Positions 55,200-63,513 of a DNA stretch of 64,000 bases are shown here, piece by piece. Under the pieces are notes generated by a model. The model did no database searches. It was not told where the DNA came from and saw only the letters and a list, made by a program, of their open reading frames with translations. This stretch comes from an uncultured Christensenella sp. (GTDB lineage Bacteria > Bacillota > Clostridia > Christensenellales > Pumilibacteraceae), in NCBI GenBank assembly GCA_949948895.1, contig CATLHE010000001.1:394776-458775 (forward strand). Reading direction: 5' to 3'. Position 1 is the stretch's first letter. Every line of letters begins with the position of its first letter. Both the position numbers and the translations under genes were made by a program.

Positions 55200-56120
55200 T
55201 TATTTATCTTTCCTACTTTCAAGCAGATTTTTGGCAAACTCGCGCGTATCGCCGTAACTGTCATATACGCACTCGCGAGCGCGCTCGTCCGTCAGTTGCC
55301 CACATGCCGCCATTAGCTTTACCGCGTCAAAACGGCAACACCCGCACCGAGAATAATAAACGGCGTCCAAAAGCTCGCAAGGCAGATCCGCACCGTGCTC
55401 AAACGCATTTATGATATCCATGCCCATACAGTGCCGTTCGTCCTCGTCTGCCGTCGCTTTGAATTTTTCGGATAATTCAAGTTCTTCTGCCGTAGGGCGC
55501 CTCGATAGAACGACGGCTTCTTCCGCGCGAGCTTTCCCGCCCCACCCGCTTGATTCGTCGTTTAAAAGAGCATAAAACGCATCGAAATCATCGACGGTAT
55601 ACGCGGTATTTAATCGGTACAGTTTATCCAAGTCGGTCTTTATCTTGTCGAAAGCGGCACGACCGTCGAGTTCTGCCAACGCTATGCAAAGCCGTTCATA
55701 CTGTTCGGCGTCGGTATCGACTCGCCAATAGCGTTTGCGCTTGACGGCAAGACGCTCAAGCAAATGATCGTATTTCTCGCAAAGCGCGGTCTTTGCCGCA
55801 ACACTGCCGCGCTTTGCAAACTCAAAAAGCAACCTGCAATAATGCACAAAGTCCCAAAAGTCCCAGCCGTCACGGCACGACTTGCGCATGAACGCCGAAA
55901 CGACGGGCGCGACAAAATACCCGTCGTCGCCATACTGTGCCGCCAATGAATAAATATATTCGGCGCGAGAGCCCTCGCTTTGCGCGTCATAAGAATAATT
56001 ATGTAAACAAGCGCGCAAAACCGCCGCGCGATATTTTTCTTTACGATCGCTCGTCGATAACTCGGTAAAGCATCGACCAAGTCCCATCCTAATATATTTA
56101 TCGAACTCTTTGACCGTCAT
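55200..56120 (-). CDS. Hypothetical protein
   Basis: 306-aa ORF with plausible start and composition; helical, possibly HEAT-like. No confident family. Confidence 0.55.
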   Translation of the reverse strand: MTVKEFDKYIRMGLGRCFTELSTSDRKEKYRAAVLRACLHNYSYDAQSEGSRAEYIYSLAAQYGDDGYFVAPVVSAFMRKSCRDGWDFWDFVHYCRLLFEFAKRGSVAAKTALCEKYDHLLERLAVKRKRYWRVDTDAEQYERLCIALAELDGRAAFDKIKTDLDKLYRLNTAYTVDDFDAFYALLNDESSGWGGKARAEEAVVLSRRPTAEELELSEKFKATADEDERHCMGMDIINAFEHGADLPCELLDAVYYSRCGCCRFDAVKLMAACGQLTDERARECVYDSYGDTREFAKNLLESRKDK

Positions 56121-56209
56121 ATAATAAGAATTATACGCCTTAAAAAAACACTTGTCAATACAGTCCGCAAATCGAAACAGCGTTATCTAATTATGATAGT
56201 CACAAAAAA

Positions 56210-56383
56210 CTAATCGTTCGGGAGCAGCCGCCCGTTATCGTTCCATTCGCCGTACGTCTTGCCCAGCCTTGTGTTGTCGATAAACTTTTTCAATCGCGCA
56301 ACGAAAAGCTCGGGATCCTTTTTCTTTATTTGAATGGTTTCTATGCGAACGCGGCGGTACAGCGGCGGAAAGCGGTTTTTATA
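56210..56383 (-). pseudogene. Possible C-terminal gene remnant
   Basis: Stop-to-stop frame YKNRFPPLYRRVRIETIQIKKKDPELFVARLKKFIDNTRLGKTYGEWNDNGRLLPND* has protein-like composition but no obvious start. Confidence 0.4.
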
Positions 56384-56418
56384 TCAATTAAGTTTTTGGG
56401 AACCATAGCCGAAACGCT

Positions 56419-56979
56419 TTACTTTATCTTTTCCCAATAATCGAAGTACTTGTCATAACTGCCTATCAAAGGCTCGTCGCTCTTTGTATAGCCGAGCCGT
56501 TTAAGCGCTTTTATCCGCTCGGGCGAACTCGGAAAACCTTTCGTCGCGAGCTTGCCGCAATGGAACAGATCGAAAAAGTCTTTTTCTATCGCTTCCAATA
56601 TCTGCGCTATGCAATTTTCTTTTTCGCAGTCGCTACGAAGATCGAGCCGTATAAGTCCCGTATTACCGAAATGATCGTCCGCGTCTCTATGGAACGCCTC
56701 GATAGTGCCGATGACCTCACTCGTCTTTTTATCGATTACGCTCCACCTTACGAACCAGCCTTTCGAGTACGCCTCTTCCCAAAAATCAACGGCTTGGCTA
56801 ATGCGCTCCGAAGTAGTATAGTAAAAATCGTCGCCGTGACAGTTGTCGGAATTGAACAGCGGCACGGCTTTTTTATCGCTGTAAATTTTGAGCAAGTCCG
56901 CCGCATCGCCACGTTCCAATCGGCGTATCGTATAGTCCTCGGTCTCGAAAGAAGGACAAAATTCATACACGTTTTTCAT
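56419..56979 (-). CDS. GNAT-family N-acetyltransferase
   Basis: ETEDYTIRRLERGDAADLLKIYSDKKAV, W.VIDK.TSEVIGTIEAF.RDADDHFGNTGLIRLDLRSD. Confidence 0.72.
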   Translation of the reverse strand: MKNVYEFCPSFETEDYTIRRLERGDAADLLKIYSDKKAVPLFNSDNCHGDDFYYTTSERISQAVDFWEEAYSKGWFVRWSVIDKKTSEVIGTIEAFHRDADDHFGNTGLIRLDLRSDCEKENCIAQILEAIEKDFFDLFHCGKLATKGFPSSPERIKALKRLGYTKSDEPLIGSYDKYFDYWEKIK

Positions 56980-57032
56980 AACTCACCTCGTAATGTTTGT
57001 TGATAATATTTACGCACCGCGATACATGCAAT

Positions 57033-58088
57033 TCAGTCCAATGCGATAAGATCCGAACTTTCGTATCTGTTGTGACCGGATGACGATTTTTTATATTTCC
57101 AACAAGTTATCGCGTCTTGCAAAGTTCTGCCTTGGTTATCGGCAAAAAAATCCCGAATGTAAGTATTATATTCGAACTGCTCGCCTATATCGGACTTATT
57201 GCTCTTCTTTTGCGCCATGATATCTTTGTACGCGGCTATCGCGTCGCGATACGTTTTGCCAGAATTCGCTTTGAGCCATTTCTGAAAAAGAACGTTAAAA
57301 GTAAACGTACTGCCGATTTGACTTTTGAAAAATTCCCTATGCCGTTCCGAACATACAAAATTCTGCTCTATCAAGGTATCCGGCGTTATCTCGAGCGGTA
57401 TTGCCGTTTTACTCCTAGAATTTTGTTTTTTCAAGCGCTCGCCCGTATTCAAAAAAACCGTTATCCGCTCAGTCAGCTCCGCTTTACTTCCCGTCGTCTG
57501 CAAGCCGTTAGCCTTGCAAAACCCGACGAGCTCCTCTTTCAGATAGTAGAACTGCCTGAATACCTCGCTATCCGTTTCTATCGATAATTCGGGTCTTACC
57601 ATATTACACGGCACTTGCCCCTTAACGTTTTCGCATTCTAAATACTTGGTAACCATATAATCGACCTCATCGTCGTCTACATTGTACTTATATAAATCTT
57701 CATGCAAAATCCAAGCAAAATAATATGAAATTGCCGTAAAAAACGATACCGTAATCCCTTCGAATCCGGTTTTGTCTTCTTTTACCGCAAGCCTTATTTC
57801 AGGGACACTTTCGTCGTCGTCGAAATTAGGGTAATCGTCAAACTCCCAAAAATGAAACAAATACCCGACTCTTTTATTCTGCCGACTTATCAAATAACTT
57901 TTGTATTCAAAGTCGACATAGAGCGTTATCGGAAAACTGTAATTCGATTCCAACCATTCTACTATATCCGTCAATCTTTCTTTTAATGCAACGGGTATTT
58001 TGCTGTCGAAGTAGATATTAAGATTTCCCTCGATATTATCGTCGACGTTTAATTTGACGCTTTTCGCTTTATCCCACACGGTCGTCAT
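57033..58088 (-). CDS. SAP-domain / DUF6434-like protein with additional N-terminal domain
   Basis: SAP-like YYLKEELVGFCKANGLQTTGSKAELTERI; then TFTFNVLFQKWLKANSGKTYRDAIAAYKDI, resembling DUF6434. Confidence 0.62.
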   Translation of the reverse strand: MTTVWDKAKSVKLNVDDNIEGNLNIYFDSKIPVALKERLTDIVEWLESNYSFPITLYVDFEYKSYLISRQNKRVGYLFHFWEFDDYPNFDDDESVPEIRLAVKEDKTGFEGITVSFFTAISYYFAWILHEDLYKYNVDDDEVDYMVTKYLECENVKGQVPCNMVRPELSIETDSEVFRQFYYLKEELVGFCKANGLQTTGSKAELTERITVFLNTGERLKKQNSRSKTAIPLEITPDTLIEQNFVCSERHREFFKSQIGSTFTFNVLFQKWLKANSGKTYRDAIAAYKDIMAQKKSNKSDIGEQFEYNTYIRDFFADNQGRTLQDAITCWKYKKSSSGHNRYESSDLIALD

Positions 58089-58089
58089 A

Positions 58090-59388
58090 TCAGCCCCCAT
58101 TTTGCTCGGCATAAGATTTTTTAAACGTACGCGCAAGAATGTATATCCCGATAGAAATAAACGTCGCGCCTATTACCGGCAAAACTATCCATATAGGCAC
58201 AAATCCTTTTTTAGCAAAAGCGGTAGATTGTTCAAGCGTCAAAACATCCGCGCCGTTTATCGCAATAGCGCAAGCGTTTAATTGGTTTGTATGACTTGAA
58301 AATTCTTCGTCGTCGCGGCGCACGCGATACACAATCTCGTCGCCGACGGCGACGGAATTTAACAGATCTTCTCTACCCTTTACCGCTTCGGCTTTTACGC
58401 ACAAATACTTTTTATCGTTTTCGAGGTATATCTCATAACGCCCGACCTTTGCATTAAACTCCACATAATCCACCGTAGCCGTATATTTCTGAGTATTATT
58501 TTCGTGATAATACGCAGTATCCATAATAAACGGCATGCTTACGGCAATCGCCCACATCACGGGAATGATAAACAATACGCAACTTACAACTATTGCGGCT
58601 ATTTTCTTCTTTTTCTCTTTACGCGCGGCGTCGGCGATTTTAATCCCAATATATCCGCCGAACATATTTCTTATAATGTCTATGTTGGGCAATATTACGA
58701 CATGCTTCGACATTAGTTTTATCATAAAAATATCTTTGTATATTACGGCGTTACTAATTTCCGCGTTTCTATACGTAGTAACATTACCGTTAGCGCCGTT
58801 TGTAAATATAAATTCGTCCGGTCTTTGCTCTATGGTAACTTGAATTTTTCCGTCTTTACTTACCATATTAAAATCGTCGACATGAAATTTTATGCTTTTT
58901 CCTATCGATATGCAATTAATTATAACAATTCCGGAAACGAACCCTAAAGCCAAATAACCAAAAATGACTATGCTGTCGTTATCGTTTAAAATCGTATATC
59001 CCGTTGCCCAACATACGACGCTCGCTACAATTAAAAGTATCGCGGGGAACAACCACCGCTTCGCATAATAAAAATGAAATTGCCGTATGCGTTTTTTGCT
59101 GTCATTTAACGATATTTCATACGAAATTCGTTTCAAACTATCCGACGTTTTTTGTTCCGAATTCGTTTGCGCTTTATCGAAAGCCGGATCACCGTTGACC
59201 AGTTCGTCAAGCGAAATATCAAATAATTGCGCCAATAAAATCAAATTATCTATATCAGGAATCGCCTCACCGCATTCCCACTTAGAGACTGCTTGTCGAG
59301 AAACAAATAGTTTATCCCCAAGCTGTTCTTGTGACAAACCGTGTCGCTTTCGCAAATTTATGAGTCTTTCGGCAAATTCCTTTTCCAT
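58090..59388 (-). CDS. XRE-family regulator fused to a membrane domain
   Basis: LINLRKRHGLSQEQLGDKLFVSRQAVSKWECGEAIPDIDNLILLAQLF followed by several TM segments. Confidence 0.82.
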   Translation of the reverse strand: MEKEFAERLINLRKRHGLSQEQLGDKLFVSRQAVSKWECGEAIPDIDNLILLAQLFDISLDELVNGDPAFDKAQTNSEQKTSDSLKRISYEISLNDSKKRIRQFHFYYAKRWLFPAILLIVASVVCWATGYTILNDNDSIVIFGYLALGFVSGIVIINCISIGKSIKFHVDDFNMVSKDGKIQVTIEQRPDEFIFTNGANGNVTTYRNAEISNAVIYKDIFMIKLMSKHVVILPNIDIIRNMFGGYIGIKIADAARKEKKKKIAAIVVSCVLFIIPVMWAIAVSMPFIMDTAYYHENNTQKYTATVDYVEFNAKVGRYEIYLENDKKYLCVKAEAVKGREDLLNSVAVGDEIVYRVRRDDEEFSSHTNQLNACAIAINGADVLTLEQSTAFAKKGFVPIWIVLPVIGATFISIGIYILARTFKKSYAEQNGG

Positions 59389-59463
59389 AACGCCATTATA
59401 GCACTTATATGAAATAAATTCAAGTATATCTTGGATTGCAACGCGTCAACCGTAAGTTGCGCA

Positions 59464-59754
59464 CTAAACATTTTCAATATCATCAAGCGCAACGCGGACT
59501 TCGTATGCTTTTCTTGCCGCAAGCATAAATCTGTGACTTGTGCCACGCCCCGCATGTCGCATATACCACAGCATGAGCATGTCGCGCTTTGTCAAAGTGC
59601 CGACTATTTCTTTGCATGCTTCAAACTCCGCTTTAAGCTCGTCGATAGTCTTTCCGTAGTTATCGATACCGTCATAATGTTCTATGTCATGCACCATGTC
59701 GGCAAACGCCTGCGCGGTAGTCTTACTCGCCTGCTCCGTTATGATCTCGCTCAT
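59464..59754 (-). CDS. Hypothetical protein divergent from XRE gene
   Basis: 96-aa ORF, GGTGG RBS, good divergent promoter (TTGACA-18 nt-TATTAT). Confidence 0.6.
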   Translation of the reverse strand: MSEIITEQASKTTAQAFADMVHDIEHYDGIDNYGKTIDELKAEFEACKEIVGTLTKRDMLMLWYMRHAGRGTSHRFMLAARKAYEVRVALDDIENV

Positions 59755-59801
59755 AAATTACCACCATAATATCATAATATTGCGTCATTAGGCACACACA
59801 A

Positions 59802-59888
59802 ATAATACCATACCCGTTAGGTACATGTCAAGTATTTGGTACCAGCTAGGTACATATCGAGTATTTGGTACCGGTTAGGTAATATAAT
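59802..59888. promoter_or_regulatory. Divergent promoter pair with three 29-bp-spaced operator dyads
   Basis: Sites TACCCGTTAGGTA 59811-59823, TACCAGCTAGGTA 59840-59852, TACCGGTTAGGTA 59869-59881. Minus promoter TTGACA 59826-59831 / TATTAT 59802-59807; plus -10 TATAAT 59883-59888. Confidence 0.72.
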
Positions 59889-59905
59889 TTTATAGAGGTG
59901 ATTTT

Positions 59906-60130
59906 ATGATTACTATCGAGCAGATTCGCGCCAAGCTCCAAGAGGCAATACGCACGAGCGGGCTTAAACAAAGCGAAATAGCGCGGCGTTTAGGGATTAA
60001 ACACACTCAAATATCTTGCTATCTAAACGGATCTAAAATGCCCTCGCTCGAAACTTTTGCCAATATTTGCGTCGTGCTTGACGTCGAACCCAACGACATA
60101 CTTTGTTTTGAAGATTATAAATCCGAATAA
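59906..60130 (+). CDS. Small XRE/Cro-type regulator (paralog 1)
   Basis: LKQSEIARRLGIKHTQISCYLNGSKMPSLETFANICVVLDVEPNDIL; RBS AGAGGTG. Confidence 0.85.
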   Translation: MITIEQIRAKLQEAIRTSGLKQSEIARRLGIKHTQISCYLNGSKMPSLETFANICVVLDVEPNDILCFEDYKSE

Positions 60131-60165
60131 CTATACTATATAGACCTGCCGACATACGCAAATCA

Positions 60166-60204
60166 AAAATGACTATGCGAACAGAACCGTTCGATAGTCA
60201 TTTT
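60166..60204 (+). terminator. Terminator-like hairpin between paralogous XRE genes
   Basis: AAAATGACTATGCGAAC-AGAACC-GTTCGATAGTCATTTT (one bulged base). Confidence 0.7.
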
Positions 60205-60248
60205 ACAAATTGGGTTAATATGATTTAAGACTTAATAGGGGTAAATAT

Positions 60249-60473
60249 ATGATTACGATCGATCAAATTCGAATGAAACTTATCGACGCCATTAAAACAA
60301 GCGGCAAAACTCAAACCGAGATCGCAAAGAGCATAGGCATTAGACCGACGCAGATCAGCTCTTATATCAACGGGCGTAAACTACCCGCTCTCGATACGCT
60401 CGCTAACCTATGCGTCGTGCTTGACGTCGAACCTAATGAAATACTCTGCTTTGACGATCACACGCACAATTAA
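60249..60473 (+). CDS. Small XRE/Cro-type regulator (paralog 2)
   Basis: Same length and pattern as the previous gene: KTQTEIAKSIGIRPTQISSYINGRKLPALDTLANLCVVLDVEPNEIL. Confidence 0.85.
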   Translation: MITIDQIRMKLIDAIKTSGKTQTEIAKSIGIRPTQISSYINGRKLPALDTLANLCVVLDVEPNEILCFDDHTHN

Positions 60474-60560
60474 ATGTTAATGCCTAGCCGCACGTAAATT
60501 TTCAGTAAAGGCATTTTTATCGTTACTCTATCTGCTCTATTATAAATAAAGCTATTTAGC

Positions 60561-60801
60561 ATCAACTCCGATACAACGTCCACCACAAATAAAAAACCTG
60601 CTTTGTTTATCTTAATCGAAACATTACAAGGGGTGGATTGCCGCGGATTCGCGGCGAGCTTTGCGCTACGCGCAAGCGCTTAGCGAACTTGCGCCCCATT
60701 TTGTTACGGGATATCGTACTCTCTTCTACTTTCGGCTCTGCGTGAATTATTATTTTTCGTCGGCGCATCGAATCCGATACCCCGTCCACCACAAAAAAAC
60801 C
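60561..60801. repeat. Direct repeat pair flanking a hairpin-rich segment
   Basis: ATCAACTCCGATACAACGTCCACCACAAATAAAAAACC (60561-60598) and ATCGAATCCGATACCCCGTCCACCACAAAAAAACC (60767-60801); GCCGCG-GATT-CGCGGC and TTGCGC-TAC-GCGCAA hairpins between. Confidence 0.6.
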
Positions 60802-60832
60802 GTTTGCAAAGCAAACGGCTTTTTTGTGGTGG
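60786..60832. terminator. Long bidirectional terminator-like hairpin
   Basis: CCACCACAAAAAAACCGTTTGC-AAA-GCAAACGGCTTTTTTGTGGTGG, 21 of 22 pairs. Confidence 0.75.
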
Positions 60833-60898
60833 AGCGGTAGTAACCTAAAACGAATTTTATACGATAAAATAAAATTTATCGTAAAGTTTGTCCGTTTC

Positions 60899-61369
60899 CT
60901 AACTATGAATTTCTATATGCTTACTGTAAACTACATAATGCGGTGGTAGCTTTTCATCTTCCGTTTCATTATCAGCTGTTTCAAAAAATCTATATTGTTC
61001 GCTTTCTTTGTCATAATGCGCGTAGCTATTCTGAATAAATATTTGAATTATAACACCGTTATCCAAAGTGATAATTACATCGCATAACGGGTTCATTTCG
61101 ACAGCGAGTACTTTTCCGCTTTCGATTTCCGATTTGTATTTAGTAAGATTGTAATACTCGTCATTGTTTTTCTCATTTTTGCCGTCCCATGATTGATAAT
61201 CGAATGTTGTTAAAAGAATATCATCATCTTTTATAATTCTCGTTAGGCATTGAGCATGAAGAGAATACTGTCCGAAATCAAACATCAGCATTTCGCAAGT
61301 ACATCGAATTGCATTCAATTTCAACCCAACAATATTCTTTATCAATTTTTCCAATTTAATAAAAGACAT
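60899..61369 (-). CDS. Hypothetical protein
   Basis: 156-aa ORF, AT-rich local composition; no family recognised. Confidence 0.5.
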   Translation of the reverse strand: MSFIKLEKLIKNIVGLKLNAIRCTCEMLMFDFGQYSLHAQCLTRIIKDDDILLTTFDYQSWDGKNEKNNDEYYNLTKYKSEIESGKVLAVEMNPLCDVIITLDNGVIIQIFIQNSYAHYDKESEQYRFFETADNETEDEKLPPHYVVYSKHIEIHS

Positions 61370-61464
61370 AAAATCTCCAAATCACTGTTTATAGTAAATA
61401 GATTATAACATATTGAAAAACCAAAATCAATGCTTTTATCGAGTAATTATTAAAATGGCACTGT

Positions 61465-61520
61465 GGCGGGTGCTTGATAATAACAAGCGCGGCGCTGCGC
61501 GCCGCGATCAAGCACCCGCC
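61465..61520. repeat. Two-tier perfect inverted repeat
   Basis: GGCGGGTGCTTGAT (61465-61478) / ATCAAGCACCCGCC (61507-61520) enclosing CGCGGCGC-TGC-GCGCCGCG. Confidence 0.85.
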
Positions 61521-61549
61521 GAAACGAAAGAACCGACCGAACAAACCGC

Positions 61550-61621
61550 AACGCCGAGCGGACAAAGGCGTCGCCGCTGAACCGCTTGGCGATCGCCTTT
61601 GTGTTCTCGCTCGGCGGCGTT
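61550..61621. repeat. Large imperfect hairpin
   Basis: AACGCCGAGCG..ACAAAGGCG ... CGCCTTTGT..CGCTCGGCGGCGTT. Confidence 0.7.
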
Positions 61622-62045
61622 ATGCGGTAGTTTGTCGTGTCGGTAAATTGTTGTGCGGCGGTATGCTTTATTTTGCGTTGCCCGTTACGACGGCTTACGG
61701 CGATTTCCACTATCTCGGTATATATGTGTGGGCTTATATAAAATATTTTCAAAAAATACCCTTACATAATGCTGTTTTCGTGGCTTTAATATAGAGAGTG
61801 TTTTATTCCAAACATTAGAATTTGATTAAATTTTTGCAAAAGGGGTTGTATTTTGCAAAAAAGTGTCCTTGGTATAGTGTAGGGATATTTGTGCATACGA
61901 CCGAACTTTTACTGCTTTTTGACCTATAAATTATGGACGGTAAAAATATTTACAAGAAATTTTTGCCGTTATAGGGTGAAATTTTATATTAGTTAGTGGA
62001 GGGCGTAAAACCTTTCATATAAAAATCTATAAGGAGGTTTATTCA

Positions 62046-62177
62046 ATGCTCAATACAAAGCTCGACGTCGTTGTTGTCGGAACGCCCGACATAACGAAGC
62101 TGCCTACAAGCGAACAAAGAGCATTCTTTGAAACGCTGTACGCAAGAGTTTTGGAATTGGCAAAGAAAAAGGAGTAA
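62046..62177 (+). CDS. 43-aa small protein upstream of rep (absent from supplied ORF track)
   Basis: AAGGAGG RBS then MLNTKLDVVVVGTPDITKLPTSEQRAFFETLYARVLELAKKKE*. Confidence 0.65.
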   Translation: MLNTKLDVVVVGTPDITKLPTSEQRAFFETLYARVLELAKKKE

Positions 62178-62415
62178 CACCCTTTAAGGGCAATAACAAC
62201 AACCGAATAGAGAGATAGCTTAATATATAGTTTATTTAATCGATTGCGTACTGCCACAGGTCGAGCATAGAGCGTCCGAATAAAAAAGGAGCGTGCCGCA
62301 AGGAAAAGAGAGCAAGTACAAAATAAAGCAAAAGCTACTGTTTTGTATTTGTCCTTTTTTCTTTGCCGTAAATTCCGAAACACCACCCACAAAAAACAAA
62401 AAAGGAGAACGCACT

Positions 62416-63288
62416 ATGCCGTATAGAAATTGCAAAATCTATTCCGACGGCGGTCATTACATAGCCATACCGAGCGAAAACTTTTCGCACGGCAAAAAGC
62501 GGTCGAAGTCACCGATAAAAGAACAGCCCCACAAAGCCGAGTTTGAAACGGCTTACAAAAACAGTCAAGCATTGCCGAAAAAGGAACGCAAGGACTTTAT
62601 AACCGAACAAATAAAGAACGAGTTTAATTCGTCCGAACAAGCAAAGCAATATGTCGAACAGCAAACCGAGCGCAAGAAAACAAACGCCATAAAACGCCGA
62701 GTAAGATTATTTCGTAAAGTGCATTTGCAAGAGTGGAATTACTTTGTAACATTTACATATTCTAATGAGCTTCACGACGAAAATACTTTTAAGAAAAAGC
62801 TAATGAATACGCTTAAACACCTTGTAAGCCGTAAAGGTTGGAAATACATAGGCGTATGGGAACGAAGCCCCGAAAAGCAAAGACTTCATTTTCACGGAAT
62901 ATTTTACATACCCGAAATGATTGGCGAATTAAAAGCCGTAACCGATTACGATACCGTATCTCACCGAAAACAAACAACATACCAAAACACGCATTTTCTG
63001 AAACACTTCGGGCGAAACGATTTTAAGGCGTTAATGCCCTACGATATTGACCGTTCCGTTAGGTATATACTCAAATACATAGAAAAGAGCGGCGAAAGAT
63101 TATGCTACGGTGGAAAATTGCCGACATACATAAAGAGCCATATACTCGATGACGATGTACTTTGTCCGTATGGAGTGGCAAACAAAAAGCTATTGTTATT
63201 CGACGATTTCACTTGTATTGACGACGACGGCGTAGTTATGGGCAAGGCTTCGCCGGAAGTAATAAAAAATATGCCCAAGTGCAATTAA
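62416..63288 (+). CDS. HUH-type rolling-circle replication-associated protein
   Basis: WNYFVTFTYSNEL (motif 1), RLHFHGIFYIPE (HxH motif 2), SVRYILKYIEKSG (YxxKY motif 3); AAAGGAGAA RBS. Confidence 0.85.
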   Translation: MPYRNCKIYSDGGHYIAIPSENFSHGKKRSKSPIKEQPHKAEFETAYKNSQALPKKERKDFITEQIKNEFNSSEQAKQYVEQQTERKKTNAIKRRVRLFRKVHLQEWNYFVTFTYSNELHDENTFKKKLMNTLKHLVSRKGWKYIGVWERSPEKQRLHFHGIFYIPEMIGELKAVTDYDTVSHRKQTTYQNTHFLKHFGRNDFKALMPYDIDRSVRYILKYIEKSGERLCYGGKLPTYIKSHILDDDVLCPYGVANKKLLLFDDFTCIDDDGVVMGKASPEVIKNMPKCN

Positions 63289-63291
63289 CTC

Positions 63292-63482
63292 TTTTGTCTT
63301 TCGCGGTGGGAGCGTAAACGATTTCGGCTGCGCCGTCAAGGGAAAAAATTTTGCAAAGAACAGTAAAATAAAAGACACTGACGCAAAATATTTTCGTGAT
63401 CCTTGACGGCGACGAGAGAATAGTAACGGTTTTAGCAATTCACAGCCGAAACCGTTTGTTTCGCTCCCGTCGAAAGACAAAA
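63292..63482. repeat. ~190-nt multi-tier intergenic palindrome
   Basis: Outer TTTTGTCTTTCG..GGGAGCG..TTTCGGCTG / CAGCCGAAA..CGCTCCC..CGAAAGACAAAA; inner CGCCGTCAAGG (63331-63341) / CCTTGACGGCG (63401-63411); innermost AAAAAATTTTGC / GCAAAATATTTT. Confidence 0.8.
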
Positions 63483-63513
63483 TAAAAAAACAATCTAAAA
63501 GGAGATTTCTCAA

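Noticed and set aside
59811-59881. Short CRISPR-like array (29-bp periodicity)
   Set aside because: The whole 29-bp unit repeats, not repeat-plus-unique-spacer. Only about 2.5 units, with promoter elements inside and no cas genes; operators fit better.
60700-60792. Possible tRNA ending in ...CCCCGTCCACCA
   Set aside because: No 5' acceptor strand complementary to CCCCGTCC and no pairing T-stem or anticodon arm in the preceding ~90 nt. Kept only as an att-like repeat.
63292-63482. Retron or group II intron RNA
   Set aside because: No reverse transcriptase ORF nearby; the neighbours are a HUH Rep and a serine recombinase.
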